Shown piece by piece: positions 26,135 to 35,900 of a stretch of DNA of 64,000 nt. A program made the position numbers and the translations under genes. Location of the stretch: assembly GCF_026342035.1 (NCBI RefSeq), contig NZ_JAPENM010000001.1:496001-560000 (forward strand), written 5' to 3'. Source of the DNA: Aldersonia sp. NBC_00410 (GTDB lineage Bacteria; Actinomycetota; Actinomycetes; Mycobacteriales; Mycobacteriaceae). Below the pieces are notes generated by a model. The model was not told the DNA's origin, did no database searches, and saw only the letters and a program-made list of their open reading frames with translations. Each line of letters starts with the position of its first letter. The first letter of the stretch is position 1.

Positions 26135-27400
26135 CTACACCTCAGCCAGCACACGCCGCAGCAGATGCATCGCGACGGTGGTGGAGCGATCACGAATATC
26201 GGCGCGGTTGCCCGGCATTCGCGTGGTACGGCGCAGCGTCGTGCCGTCCGCGAGTACGACACAAAACGAAACCGTGCCCACCGGCTTTGCCGCGGTGCCC
26301 CCGCCCGGGCCGGCGACGCCGCTGATCGCGACCGCGGTATCGGCACCGAAGCGCCGCAGCGCACCGACCGCCATCGCTTCCGCAACCGGTTCGGACACCG
26401 CGCCGTGCGCCTCGATCAACGCCGGGTCCACCCCGAGCAGGCCCACCTTGGCTTCGTCGGCGTATGCCGTCACCCCACCGACGACGTACGCCGACGATCC
26501 CGGCACCTCGGTCAAGCGGGCAGAAAGCATTCCAGCCGTGCAGGATTCCGCCGTCGCGATCCGCCGGCCGGTCAACAGCTGCGCGACCTGATCGTCGACC
26601 AGCGCGCCATCTTCGGAGAAGATCTCGCGCGCATGACGGTCCCGCAACAGCTTGACGAGCCGCACATACACACCAGCGGCGTCGGGTTCGAAACGGGTGA
26701 CCATCTCGACCTCGCCACGACGCAGGCACGTGGTGATCTCGAGCCCGCCGATGCCGGGCACCAGCCGTTCGGCGTCCCGCAGAGTGTCGGCAAGGCCCGA
26801 CTCGGCCAACCCGAACATCCGAATCGTCTCCTGCCGGTACGCCGTCCGGCCGACGATCGCCGCCTGCAGCGGCTCGGTTCGTACGGCCTTGTGCCACATC
26901 GGTTGCAGCTCGCGCGGGGGGCCCGGCAGCACGACGACCGTCGGCGTGCCCGCCACGACGAGGCCCGGGGCTGTTCCCACCGGGTCGAGCACCGTGGCAC
27001 CGACCGGTACGAGCGCCTGTTTGCGGTTGGCGGCCCGCACGGACTCGAAGTCGACGTTGTCGAAGCGCGCCATCAGCGGCTTCACGATCGCGGCGATCCG
27101 CTGTTCGAGTGCGACGTCCAGCACCAGGTCGAGCCCGCAGAAGCGCGCGACGGCCGCGACGGTGAGGTCGTCGGCCGTCGGGCCGAGGCCGCCACTCGTG
27201 ACGATCAGGTCGACGCCCCGCGCTGCGAGGAAATGCAGCGCCGCGTCGATGTCGTCGGGCCGGTCACCGCAGATCGTAGTGTGCGCCAGCTCAACGCCCA
27301 GTTCGAGAAAGCGGTCGGCCAACCACGGGCCGTTGCGATCCTGGACTCGCCCGGTCAAGACCTCGGTTCCGGTGACCACGATGCCCGCGCGTGCACTCAC
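26135..27400 (-). CDS. cinA: CinA family protein (NMN amidohydrolase / molybdopterin-binding-like)
   Basis: A 421-residue two-domain protein. The N-terminal MoCF/CinA domain shows [28 protein letters not shown] and [12 protein letters not shown]; the C-terminal CinA domain shows [21 protein letters not shown] and [18 protein letters not shown], where the Ser after Glu is the expected nucleophile of NMN deamidase. By family it recycles pyridine nucleotides and may hydrolyse ADP-ribose. Start is GTG at 27400. A strong hairpin lies 30 bases upstream of the start, so it is probably transcribed from its own promoter in that narrow gap or from within the hairpin region. Confidence 0.9.
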   Translation of the reverse strand: MSARAGIVVTGTEVLTGRVQDRNGPWLADRFLELGVELAHTTICGDRPDDIDAALHFLAARGVDLIVTSGGLGPTADDLTVAAVARFCGLDLVLDVALEQRIAAIVKPLMARFDNVDFESVRAANRKQALVPVGATVLDPVGTAPGLVVAGTPTVVVLPGPPRELQPMWHKAVRTEPLQAAIVGRTAYRQETIRMFGLAESGLADTLRDAERLVPGIGGLEITTCLRRGEVEMVTRFEPDAAGVYVRLVKLLRDRHAREIFSEDGALVDDQVAQLLTGRRIATAESCTAGMLSARLTEVPGSSAYVVGGVTAYADEAKVGLLGVDPALIEAHGAVSEPVAEAMAVGALRRFGADTAVAISGVAGPGGGTAAKPVGTVSFCVVLADGTTLRRTTRMPGNRADIRDRSTTVAMHLLRRVLAEV

Positions 27401-27429
27401 CAGCTAGACCCTACGCAAACAGCTACAGG

Positions 27430-27462
27430 GGAAGGCCCCCGCACGCGGTGCGGGGGCCTTCC
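27430..27462. terminator. 15-bp perfect GC-rich hairpin
   Basis: ggaaggcccccgcac (27430-27444) and its exact complement (27448-27462) close a three-base loop. It lies between the pirin stop (27656) and the cinA start (27400) on the minus strand and probably ends pirin transcription. There is no T-run beyond the stem on either side, so it is of the intrinsic L-shaped type seen in actinomycetes. Confidence 0.7.
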
Positions 27463-27519
27463 ATTCCGAGTTGTCGCCGACCTGATCAGGGAGTGGGTGC
27501 GTTGGCGACGTTTGTTCCA

Positions 27520-27642
27520 TTAGCGCCGTTGGTCGCCGGTACCGGAGTTGCCGGCACCGCCGACGCCACCAGCGCCACCACCTGCGCTTTGATTGGTCAA
27601 AATCACGCCGGCAGCATGCAACTTTCCGTCACCATCACCCAC
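27520..27642 (-). CDS. Candidate 40-residue glycine-rich peptide
   Basis: A short minus-strand frame from GTG 27642 to TAA 27520 encodes a peptide whose second half is Gly-rich (AGGGAGGVGGAGNSGTG), reminiscent of the style of secreted glycine-rich actinobacterial proteins. There is no signal sequence and no obvious ribosome site. It lies after the pirin stop and 58 bases before the 15-bp hairpin, so it would be transcribed with pirin. It may equally be the decayed end of a larger gene or chance. Confidence 0.2.
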   Translation of the reverse strand: MGDGDGKLHAAGVILTNQSAGGGAGGVGGAGNSGTGDQRR

Positions 27643-27655
27643 GGGTGAAAATCGG

Positions 27656-28696
27656 TCAGATGACTACGTGTTCGGGACGTTCGAGCCGCCCGTCGGTATG
27701 CCGGGCAAACCGGGTCTCGGACTTCGGATGGACCACATCTGTCCGATCCCACGGCCAGCCACCGAATTGTGTTCGCTGGTAGTCGTCGTAGGCTTCGGCG
27801 ATCTCCGCGCGCGTGTTCATCACGAACGGCCCGTGCTGCGCCACCGGCTCCCCGATGGGCACCCCCTGCAACAGCAACAGCTGGGCGGAGGAGTCACCTG
27901 TCTCGACAACAGTCGCCCCGGGCGATGTTTGCGCGTATCCGAAACCGTCGGCCACGTCGTTTCCGTCGATGATCGCCGCAGCGCCGTCACCGTAGACGTA
28001 GAGCGCCCGACGCGCTTCGCCGCGCAGCGCAGCCGGCAGTTCAACTCTGGCGTGCGGCTGCAGGTCCAGCATCCACACCGCAACATCCGATTCTGGCCGT
28101 GCCGCCCACGAATTCGACGGCGTCGCAAGGGGTTCGGTGTCGCCGTAGCCGCCGGCGATGATCTTGATCTGCGCCTTGCCGCCGTCCGGTCCGGTCACTT
28201 TCACGACGGGTATGTCCTCATTCCACAGCATGGTGAACTCGGGGTCGGCCTTCTTGTCTACGGCAGACAGGTTGAGCCAGATCTGAAACAGCTCAAAGGG
28301 GTTGTCGGAGTCCTCGTTCAGCAGCGGGAACATCTCCGAGTGCGACACCCCGTTGCCTGCCGTCAGCCATTGCACGTCACCCGCGCCGTAGCGGGCCGCC
28401 GCTCCGGTGGAGTCGGCGTGATCGACAAAACCGCGCGTGACGATGGTGATCGTCTCGAAACCCCGATGCGGATGCGCGGGGAAGCCGGGCACGGTCTGGC
28501 CGTGATACATGCTCCAGCCCTCGGGATTACCGAAGTCGCGGCCCAACGCATGGCCGGCGAGCGATGCGGCCGGCGTCATCTTCGGCGTGGCCTTCGGATA
28601 GTTGTCGACGTGACGGGTCGCGAAGAGGAAGGGGGCCAACGCTTGCCAGGGACGGTCCAGTTGAAAGGTCTGACCGGAACCACGCTGTGTGCGCAT
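27656..28696 (-). CDS. Pirin family protein
   Basis: A 346-residue bicupin. The N-terminal cupin has the pirin iron-site region FPAHPHRGFETITIV with His pair and Glu, then TAGNGVSHSEM; a second cupin domain follows, ending near GEPVAQHGPFVMNT. Members include quercetin 2,3-dioxygenases and stress proteins; the ligands support metal binding but the substrate is unknown. The Met at 28696 has gggag-type sequence (ggagagtgtc) directly upstream; a Met four codons earlier is possible. It follows the hydrolase at 28760 by 63 bases on the same strand and could be in its operon. Confidence 0.88.
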   Translation of the reverse strand: MRTQRGSGQTFQLDRPWQALAPFLFATRHVDNYPKATPKMTPAASLAGHALGRDFGNPEGWSMYHGQTVPGFPAHPHRGFETITIVTRGFVDHADSTGAAARYGAGDVQWLTAGNGVSHSEMFPLLNEDSDNPFELFQIWLNLSAVDKKADPEFTMLWNEDIPVVKVTGPDGGKAQIKIIAGGYGDTEPLATPSNSWAARPESDVAVWMLDLQPHARVELPAALRGEARRALYVYGDGAAAIIDGNDVADGFGYAQTSPGATVVETGDSSAQLLLLQGVPIGEPVAQHGPFVMNTRAEIAEAYDDYQRTQFGGWPWDRTDVVHPKSETRFARHTDGRLERPEHVVI

Positions 28697-28759
28697 GACA
28701 CTCTCCATTCGAGCAGACGGAGTCTCCGTCGCAATGATGCGCTCGGTTGCGTCTCGACC

Positions 28760-29686
28760 TCAAGCGTCCGACGACGTCTGCTCTTCGCGGTCCCATACCT
28801 CGAGCAGCGTGCGTAGGATCTCTTCGGCACGGCCCAGCCCGGCGAGATGGCTTTCACCGTGGATCGGGTGCAGGTGTGCATCGGGTAGCAGCGACACCAC
28901 ATGCTCACCATGGGCGAACGGGATGATGTGGTCCGCATCGCCATGCCACCAATGCACCGGCACCTTGACCTCGTGCAGGCGGAACCCCCACGGGCGGGCG
29001 AACGCGACGACATCGGCGAATGGTGCCGACATCTGCTTTCGGGAGCCGTTCAGCAGGTCGTCGAGGAACATCGCACCGAACTCGGGCCGCAGCAGCAACC
29101 GGCGATCGCCCTCCGGGGAGACCGCGGCGTAGAGCTGCAGCGCCGAGTTGGCAACGGGCCTGATCAACCTGATCAGGGTGACGGCCGCCATCCCGATGGG
29201 CACTCCGGCAACTTCCAGGACCGGGGCGAGGAATGAACCCAGCGTCATCAAACCGCCGCTGATGGCGTCGGGGCCAACCGTCGGCGCAACACCGCCGAGC
29301 ACACCCGCGACCACCACTCGGTCGGGCATCGCGGCAGCACATCCCAGGGTGTACGGCCCACCGCCGGACAGCCCCACCACGGCCATCTTGTCGATACCGA
29401 GGACGTCGGCGATTTCGCGTAGGTCGGAAGCGAATTCGCCGACCGATCCGTACAGGAAGGGTGTCGACGAGCCGATACCGGGCCGGTCGATGCCGATCAG
29501 TCGGACGTGGTTGAGTTCGGCAAACAGTCGGGCCTCGGACGGGATCTGGCGGCGCGCTCCCGGGGTGCCGTGCAGCCAGAAGATGGCCCGACCCTGGGGG
29601 TCGCCGAACTCGGCAAAGCCGATCTGCCGATCGTCGCCGACGGCGATGTTCCCCTCCAGCTTGGGGCGTTCAATGTTGTGACCCAT
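28760..29686 (-). CDS. Alpha/beta hydrolase
   Basis: A 308-residue alpha/beta-fold hydrolase with oxyanion segment WLHGTPGAR, nucleophile elbow VGLSGGGPYT (Ser), acid in WHGDADHIIP and catalytic His in IHGESHLAGLG. The fold fits esterases, lactonases or epoxide hydrolases; no substrate can be chosen. The Met in MGHNIERPK at 29686 fits the family N-terminus, and the open frame upstream overlaps the reductase gene and is rejected. It lies 77 bases after the DapB-like reductase and before pirin on the same strand, a likely three-gene unit under the divergent TetR regulator. Confidence 0.86.
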   Translation of the reverse strand: MGHNIERPKLEGNIAVGDDRQIGFAEFGDPQGRAIFWLHGTPGARRQIPSEARLFAELNHVRLIGIDRPGIGSSTPFLYGSVGEFASDLREIADVLGIDKMAVVGLSGGGPYTLGCAAAMPDRVVVAGVLGGVAPTVGPDAISGGLMTLGSFLAPVLEVAGVPIGMAAVTLIRLIRPVANSALQLYAAVSPEGDRRLLLRPEFGAMFLDDLLNGSRKQMSAPFADVVAFARPWGFRLHEVKVPVHWWHGDADHIIPFAHGEHVVSLLPDAHLHPIHGESHLAGLGRAEEILRTLLEVWDREEQTSSDA

Positions 29687-29763
29687 GTCAGCGAGTCTCA
29701 CATGTGATACGGAGTTGAAACAGCCCGGGTACCGCACGCGGGATCGACGTGGCCGATCGCGAT

Positions 29764-30813
29764 TCAGTTGCTCCGGTCTTCCAGCCAGATTCCTGCGGGC
29801 GCAGCAGGCAATCCCACGTCCTTGAGGGTAAGGATTCCGGCGGGGGCGGCGGAAACGTTCAGTGCGGCACTGACCGCCGGCATCGCCGTCATGGTGTCCC
29901 ATTCGTGGTTGCCCCAGGTTTCGGGCGGGACGAAGCGGATGCGGGTCTGCACTTCGGGTTCGCCCTTGATGACGACGTGATAGTGGTCGTCGTCGAACTC
30001 CCAGTCTCCGTTGAGCGTCTTCGTGAGGTACCACGCGACATTGGACTGGATGACGGTCTTGCCCTTCACCTTGCCGTTCCAGCCGGCACGGAGGGCGGCG
30101 ATGGTGTCCTTGCTGATCTTTAGCCAGCCAAGGTCGACGTCCTCGGACGCGGTCTGGTGTTCGATGAAGAACTCGAGGTCGTCCAGTTCGAAGTCCAACG
30201 CGACTGCCATGCGCTCCACGGAATCGCGGAACGTGCTGAGCCACAGTTTCGCCATCTCGATCACCGCGGGCGACGCCTCGGGCAGCGCGAAGCCAAGTGC
30301 CTGCCACGTTTCCGCCGACTCATAGACCGAAACGTCAGCCGACTCGGAAATCGACACCTGCTGAACGTCGCGACAGACGGCCGTCAGCCCCGTCACCATG
30401 GTGTTGATCCAGCCCGGATTGATGCCGGTGATGTAGAGCGAACTGTTGCCCTTGGCGCATGCCGCGGCGAGCCTGTCCTTCGTCTCGCCCTGGATGCCAC
30501 CGACGTTGAGGAATAGATTCGTGCTGATGACGTCGAGTCCGCTTTCGAGCAGTCGCACTGCGTGATCCACATCGGCCATGAACGGGTTGTAGAACACGGT
30601 GTCGGCGCCCAGCGCGATCAGCGCGTCGATATCGGTGGTGGCGAGCACCCCGGTGTCCGGTCGTCCGCACAGCGCTCCGGCGTCGGTACCCGCTTTCTCG
30701 GCAGAGTAGGCATACACCCCGACCAATTCGAGCCGGGGATCGTCGAGAATGCCCCGCATGCTCAGCTTTCCGACCTTGCCTGTGGTCCATTGAATGACGC
30801 GCAGCTTGCTCAT
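29764..30813 (-). CDS. DapB-like NAD(P)-dependent dehydrogenase
   Basis: A 349-residue protein with an N-terminal dihydrodipicolinate-reductase-like Rossmann fold (VIQWTTGKVGKLSMRGIL, residues ~5-22) and the C-terminal domain of the amine-dehydrogenase-like group that includes 2,4-diaminopentanoate dehydrogenase. Mycolata carry many such genes in lipid and steroid degradation contexts; it is not the lysine-pathway DapB, which is shorter. The Met at 30813 has a clear ribosome site (aaggaaccc); the frame extending to 30882 is rejected. It is divergent from a TetR gene across a 131-bp region. Confidence 0.82.
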   Translation of the reverse strand: MSKLRVIQWTTGKVGKLSMRGILDDPRLELVGVYAYSAEKAGTDAGALCGRPDTGVLATTDIDALIALGADTVFYNPFMADVDHAVRLLESGLDVISTNLFLNVGGIQGETKDRLAAACAKGNSSLYITGINPGWINTMVTGLTAVCRDVQQVSISESADVSVYESAETWQALGFALPEASPAVIEMAKLWLSTFRDSVERMAVALDFELDDLEFFIEHQTASEDVDLGWLKISKDTIAALRAGWNGKVKGKTVIQSNVAWYLTKTLNGDWEFDDDHYHVVIKGEPEVQTRIRFVPPETWGNHEWDTMTAMPAVSAALNVSAAPAGILTLKDVGLPAAPAGIWLEDRSN

Positions 30814-30906
30814 GGGTTCCTTCGAATCTGTCGGCTGATCGGGTATCGAGCTCAGTGTGTTCAGTTCGGGTTCAGGAGGCACCGGAGCGACCTACCGTTG
30901 GGGATA

Positions 30907-30935
30907 CTAGACACTATTTCTCGTAATTAATCTAG
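30907..30935. promoter_or_regulatory. Candidate operator between DapB-like and TetR genes
   Basis: ctaga (30907-30911) and tctag (30931-30935) form an inverted repeat around an AT-rich core (ttctcgtaattaa), unusual in this GC-rich DNA, ten bases before the TetR start. The AT-rich core could hold overlapping -10 regions for both genes. A TetR autoregulatory site is inferred. Confidence 0.4.
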
Positions 30936-30944
30936 GCTCCCCGC

Positions 30945-31541
30945 ATGGACGAAGTGCCGCGCCTCGGCCGACCTCGAAGTCAGGCAACACACGACGCGAT
31001 CCTCAATGCCGTGCGCGACATCCTCCTCACTGGCGGCTACGCCGAAGTCGCGATGGATCGCGTCGCCAGCGCGGCCGGGGTCGGGAAGCAGAGCCTGTAT
31101 CGCCGCTGGCCATCGAAAGCACCGTTGGTCGCCGAGGCCGTGATGGCTGCCTACGGGCAGCACGGTCCGTTGCAACTGCCCGATACGGGCGACATCGAAG
31201 CCGACCTGCGCACGTGGCTGCAAGGACAGGCCGTATACCTCGGCTCGGCGCGAAACATCGCCCTCAGCCGCGCGCTCGCCGTCGCCACTGCGGATAATCC
31301 GCTTGATGCCGATGCCCTCTACAGCCAGCTCGCCGACCCGAACCATGACGCGTTGGTACGCCGCCTGCAAGCTGCGGCGCAGTCGGGCGATATTCGGGCG
31401 GATGCCGATCTGGAAGCGGTCGCAGACGCAATTATCGGCGCGACGGTGTACCGCATCCTTACCCGCGTCAGGACGGTCGAGGAAATCTCGAAACGCTTCG
31501 ACGGGCTCGTCGACTCTCTGATTGGGGGGTTGCGGGCATAG
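30945..31541 (+). CDS. TetR family transcriptional regulator
   Basis: A 198-residue repressor-type protein. The N-terminal helix-turn-helix is typical (ATHDAILNAVRDILLTGGYAEVAMDRVASAAGVGKQSLYRRWPSKAPLVAEAV, where GVGKQSLYRRW is the recognition part), followed by a TetR_C ligand domain. It is divergently transcribed from the DapB-like dehydrogenase, alpha/beta hydrolase and pirin genes and most likely controls them in response to a lipophilic ligand. ATG 30945 follows ccccgc with no strong ribosome site, suggesting a near-leaderless transcript. Confidence 0.9.
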   Translation: MDEVPRLGRPRSQATHDAILNAVRDILLTGGYAEVAMDRVASAAGVGKQSLYRRWPSKAPLVAEAVMAAYGQHGPLQLPDTGDIEADLRTWLQGQAVYLGSARNIALSRALAVATADNPLDADALYSQLADPNHDALVRRLQAAAQSGDIRADADLEAVADAIIGATVYRILTRVRTVEEISKRFDGLVDSLIGGLRA

Positions 31542-31556
31542 CGGTACTGCGTACCG
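31542..31556. promoter_or_regulatory. Short palindrome after the TetR stop
   Basis: cggtac (31542-31547) and gtaccg (31551-31556) flank a three-base spacer immediately after the TetR stop codon. It may be a weak terminator or a binding site; no T-run follows. Confidence 0.3.
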
Positions 31557-31570
31557 AACACCAACGGAAT

Positions 31571-31678
31571 TCAGGACAAACTGTCCATGAGTACGCGGCC
31601 ACCATGCAACCGCGGATCGAAACTCTCTGTGAACCAACCATCGACCGTTCCGAGATTGCGCGCACTCGTCCGCCGCGG
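31571..31678 (-). pseudogene. C-terminal remnant of a second cyclase/TPR protein gene
   Basis: Read on the minus strand, this 36-codon stretch ends ...DGWFTESFD...RVLMDSLS-stop, matching the intact cyclase C-terminus ...YDWFTEGFD...RALVDSLS-stop encoded at 32959-33066. The final 17 bases differ at one position, and the similarity runs back to RRTSARN versus RRDEARE with one codon deleted. An in-frame TAG lies at 31679-31681, and the kinase gene starts at 31693 on the other strand. It is therefore the decayed end of a paralogous gene whose remainder is gone. Confidence 0.75.
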
Positions 31679-31692
31679 CTAGCCTCGATTTC

Positions 31693-32907
31693 ATGCCGGT
31701 CCCCGACATTCTCGGTGGCCGCTACGAACTCCGCGGCGTCCTGGGACGTGGCGGAATGGCCGAGGTCCGCGACGGCTGGGACCTCCGCTTGCACCGGGCC
31801 GTCGCGATCAAGCTGCTGAACCCCGCGTTCAGCAGCGCCAACGCTGAGCAACGCCGCCGGTTCGAGGCCGAAGCGAGGTCGGCCGCCGCACTCAACCATC
31901 CGAATATCGTCGCCGTCCACGACACGGGCGATTACAACGGGGTGCCCTACATCGTGATGGAGCGACTCCCCGGACGCACTCTTGCCGACGACATCGCGCT
32001 CGGGCCGATACCGGAGCGGACGGTACGCCGAATCCTCGGCGAGTTGCTCGGCGCGCTTGCGGCTGCGCACGACGCCGGAATCCTGCACCGAGACATCAAG
32101 CCGGCAAACATCTTGTTCACGACAACCGGTGCGGTAAAGCTGACGGACTTCGGCATCGCGAAAACCCGCGACGCAGACCACACCCGCACCGGTCAGATTG
32201 TGGGCACGCTGGCCTACGTCAGCCCCGATCGGCTCTACGGGCGACCCGCCGCCGTTACCGATGACCTCTATGCGGTCGGCGTCGTGGGATACGAAGCTCT
32301 CACCGGCCGCCGGCCATATCTGCAGAACAACCCAGCGGCGATGGCGCGCGCGATCTCCGACGGTCCACCACCACCACTGGAGACAGTGCGGCCAGGCCTG
32401 GACCCCACGCTCACGGTCGCCATCGGAAGGGCCATGGCGCACGACCGGGACCTTCGGTTCACCGATGCGCGAACGATGCTCGCGGCCCTCGCAGCGCCGC
32501 CGGAGGGTGCACCCGTGCCGCAGCCTGCGCCGAGGCAGATGCCGATTGCTGTCCCGCCCGCCGCGACCCTCATCGGCGCGCCCGCACCCGACCCCTCGCA
32601 CAGAACATCGCCGCGCACGCGCACCAGGATTTTGGCTGTCATCGCAGCGGTCGTCGCGATCCTGGCCGCCCTCACCTACGCCCTCGCCACCGCTGGGCAG
32701 CAGGAAGACTCGCCGACACCGGGCACCACCACCGAAACGGTCGTTCCCGCCAGCGCTGCACCACCCACCACGCCCGCAAGCATCCCGGTCCCCGTGGCCC
32801 CCGTCGAACCCCCTGCGAACGGGAACCCGCAACCGGACAATGGCAACGGCAACGGCCAGCAGAAGGAAAAGGAGAAGAAGGAGAAGGGCAACAACGGCCC
32901 ACCGTGA
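31693..32907 (+). CDS. Membrane serine/threonine protein kinase (Pkn type)
   Basis: A 404-residue PknB-like kinase. The glycine loop is GRGGMAEV, the ATP-anchoring Lys is Lys40 (VAIK), the catalytic loop HRDIKPAN has Asp134, and DFG is at 152-154. The usual APE motif is replaced by SPD (GTLAYVSPDRL). A Pro-rich linker leads to one helix (ILAVIAAVVAILAALTYALAT) and a short extracytoplasmic tail rich in Thr/Pro and then Asn/Gly/Lys, with no PASTA repeats, so it does not obviously sense peptidoglycan. It lies between two cyclase 3'-end copies. The upstream 150 bp contains the cyclase remnant, so its promoter evolved within it. Confidence 0.92.
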   Translation: MPVPDILGGRYELRGVLGRGGMAEVRDGWDLRLHRAVAIKLLNPAFSSANAEQRRRFEAEARSAAALNHPNIVAVHDTGDYNGVPYIVMERLPGRTLADDIALGPIPERTVRRILGELLGALAAAHDAGILHRDIKPANILFTTTGAVKLTDFGIAKTRDADHTRTGQIVGTLAYVSPDRLYGRPAAVTDDLYAVGVVGYEALTGRRPYLQNNPAAMARAISDGPPPPLETVRPGLDPTLTVAIGRAMAHDRDLRFTDARTMLAALAAPPEGAPVPQPAPRQMPIAVPPAATLIGAPAPDPSHRTSPRTRTRILAVIAAVVAILAALTYALATAGQQEDSPTPGTTTETVVPASAAPPTTPASIPVPVAPVEPPANGNPQPDNGNGNGQQKEKEKKEKGNNGPP

Positions 32908-32958
32908 GGGAGCGCCCGGTGATGAACGAATACCACCCTCCAGTCAAACGGTCCGCTC

Positions 32959-35900
32959 TCAGGACAAGCTGTCCACAAGCGCGCGCGCATCCTGCAGGTC
33001 GGCGGTATCGAAGCCCTCGGTGAACCAGTCGTAAACAGGCACAAGCAATTCCCGCGCCTCGTCGCGCCGTCCCTGCTCCTGCCACAACCGACTCAGGCTC
33101 GTGGCCGCACGCAACTCCCAGGACTTCGCTTGTTGTTCGCGGGCAACCTGTAACGCGCGCTCGAAGCACTGTTCTGCCGCGGCGGTGTCAGGTCCGTCCT
33201 GCTCGAGCAGCAACTCTCCCCTGATCCGGTACACCTCGCCCTCGTAGAGATGCTCGTCATTGCGATGCACCCACCCGAGCGCTTCCTCGAGTGACGCCAA
33301 GCCCGCCTCCACCTGTCCGGCCTTGCCGTACGCCTCGGCCAACAAGGCATGGAACCACGGATACACCGCAGCAATGCCAAGGGCACGGCGGCGTTCCAAC
33401 GCTTCGCAGATGTCCGAGATGCCCCTGGTCACTTCGCCCTCTTCGGCCAGCGCCCAACCCCGGGGCAGAAGGCACCAGAGCTCCACTGCGTCAAGGCCAT
33501 GGTCCCGAGAAATCGCAAGTGCCGCTTCCGCCTGTGTCCGTGCGGATTCGGGATTCCGGCGCAGTTGAGCCAGCTGGGCAGAGAAGAGAAGTGTCAACGC
33601 GACGCTGTAGCTATGTTCGAGCCCGCGCGCATGCGCCACCGTCCGCTCCATCGTCTGCACCGCCTGCGTTGGGTAACCCAGCACCCAGTCGGCGAGCGCA
33701 CTGAGATATCCGCACAGCACCCCCGTGTCCTGGAGGTAGCTGACCACACATTCTTGGTGCTGGTCCTGGGCATAGCAGGCGAGGCCCTTCGCGCTGTGGT
33801 TACGCACGTCGACGACATCGCCCTGCCACCACGCCGTATAGGCCAGCATTCGGTGTCCGACCCCCATGATGAGCGGGTCGTGCTTCGGTTCGGCCAGCCC
33901 CACGAACTCCTCCGCCAGAGCCCGCGCCTTCGGCAAATGCCCCTGCACTATCTGTGCGTATTGCAGGCCGGACAGCGCCGGGAACAGCTCCGGGGTGCCG
34001 CCAACCTGGCGCGCGAGATCGCACGCCCTGGCGTAAATGCTCTCCACGGATTGCGGCCCGTCCACGCTGCCCAAGCTGGTGCCGAGCAATATCTGCAGGG
34101 AAATCTCCTGCCTGTTGCGCTCGGGTGTATCGGGCAACGTGGCGAGCAGTTTCAAGCCCCGATTCGCGTGGTTGGCGGCCTCGCGGTTGGCGGAGTGCTG
34201 CAGGGCGCGCTGTCCGGCGGCGAGCCAGTACGGGATGGCCTGTGCCGTCAGTCCAGCCTCGGTGTAGTGGTGCGCCAGCAGTTCGGGTTGGGTGGAAACT
34301 GTTCCAGGGAAATCGGATTCGAGCGCTCGAGCGATGCGTTGATGGTGGTGTTGCCGGGTGCTTATCAGCAGCGACTGGTACGCCGCGTCCTGGAGCAGGG
34401 CGTGCTTGAATCGGTAGGTGGACTCCGGCGGCGACCCGTCTTCGTACAAGAGCTCCGCGTCCGTCAGCCGGCGCAACCCCTGCCGCAAATCGTGCTCGTT
34501 CCCCGGCGCAACGGCCCGCAGTAACGCGTAGCTGAACTCGCGCCCCAGCGTCGCAGCCAACTGGGCAACCGATTTCACCGGTGACAACTGATCCAGGCGC
34601 GCGGTCAGCGAGTCGTGCAGCGTGTTCGGAATCGCCAACGCGGGTAGCGGGCCGGTCAACTCGTAGCGTTCGGCGTGCTCGACGAGTAGCCCCGATTCGA
34701 GCAGCATCTTGGTCAGTTCTTCGACGAACAGCGGCACACCGTCGGTCTTGGCCATCACCTGGCCCATAACCTCCGCCGGCAGGCGCTTGCGCCCCGCGAC
34801 TCGGCTCGCCATTTCGGCAGCATCGCCGGGCGGCAAGCGGCCGAGAGTGATTGCGGCAACGTGCGGCAGCGGTGGCCACGGTGGTTCGAAGTCCGGTCGA
34901 TAGGTGAGCAGCATCATGATCCGAGCGGCCGGCACCTGCTCGATGATCAGGGTGAGCAGCTCGACCGTGGTGGGATCGATCCATTGCAGATCTTCCATGA
35001 CGAATAGCAGGGGCTGCTGAGCCGCTCTGTCGAGCGTGACCTTCACGATCGCCTGCAAGGTTTGCTGCTTCAGCTGATCGGGCGGCACGGTCACTCCGGT
35101 GTATTCCGGCGTCAACGGAATCGACAACAGCGACGAAAACAGCGGCACCGTATCGGCGAGGGGCTGTCCGTTCTGGACCAACCAACCCTCGAGTTTGCGC
35201 ATCTTCTGAACGGCGGAGTCATTGCGCTCGAAGCCCAATGCCATCCGTTCGAATGTGTCGATCACCGGATGCAGCGCAGTGTGCTGATAGAAGGGCGAAC
35301 ACTGGAGTAGCACGAGCCATGCGGCGTCGGAGGTCTGTTCGCAGATCTGCCGCACGAGGCGGGACTTGCCGATGCCCGCCTCACCGCTGAGCAACAGCAC
35401 CTGTCCCCGGCCGTCGACGACTCGCGCCCAGCTTTCTTCCAGGCACTGCATTTCGGTTCGACGACCGACAAGGGCGGTCAGGCCGGCTTTGCCAAGCGCT
35501 TCCAGCCGGGTCCTGGCGGTGCTTTCGTTGAGCACCTGGTAGGCCTCCGGCGGCGCGGCGACGCCCTTCAGCACTGGACTACCCAACGACCGGCAGGTAA
35601 ACAAGCCGCCGAGGAGTTGATGGGTCAAGGCACCGATTACCAGCGTGTTCGGTTCCGCGATGCCCTGCAGCCGGGCCGCGATGTTGGGAGTTTCGCCCAG
35701 TGCCATGTCGGCGTGACCGGTTCCACTCAACTCGCCGACCACCACGAGTCCGGTGTGGCATCCCAGACGCACAGCGAGCGACAAGCCGTATTTCGCCGTC
35801 AGGTCGACGTTGAGCCGTCCGATGGCCTCCACCATCCCGAGCCCTGCGCGCACTGCCCGTTGCGCGTCGTTTTCGTGAGCGACGGGATAGCCGAAGTAGA

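Noticed and set aside
26051-27523. Plus-strand open frame of about 490 codons over cinA
   Set aside because: The minus strand encodes a complete CinA; the antisense translation is compositionally biased.
27391-27648. Plus-strand 85-codon frame rich in Ala/Val/Thr between cinA and pirin
   Set aside because: It runs through the 15-bp hairpin and has no ribosome site or fold; the opposite strand offers a slightly better, still weak, small frame.
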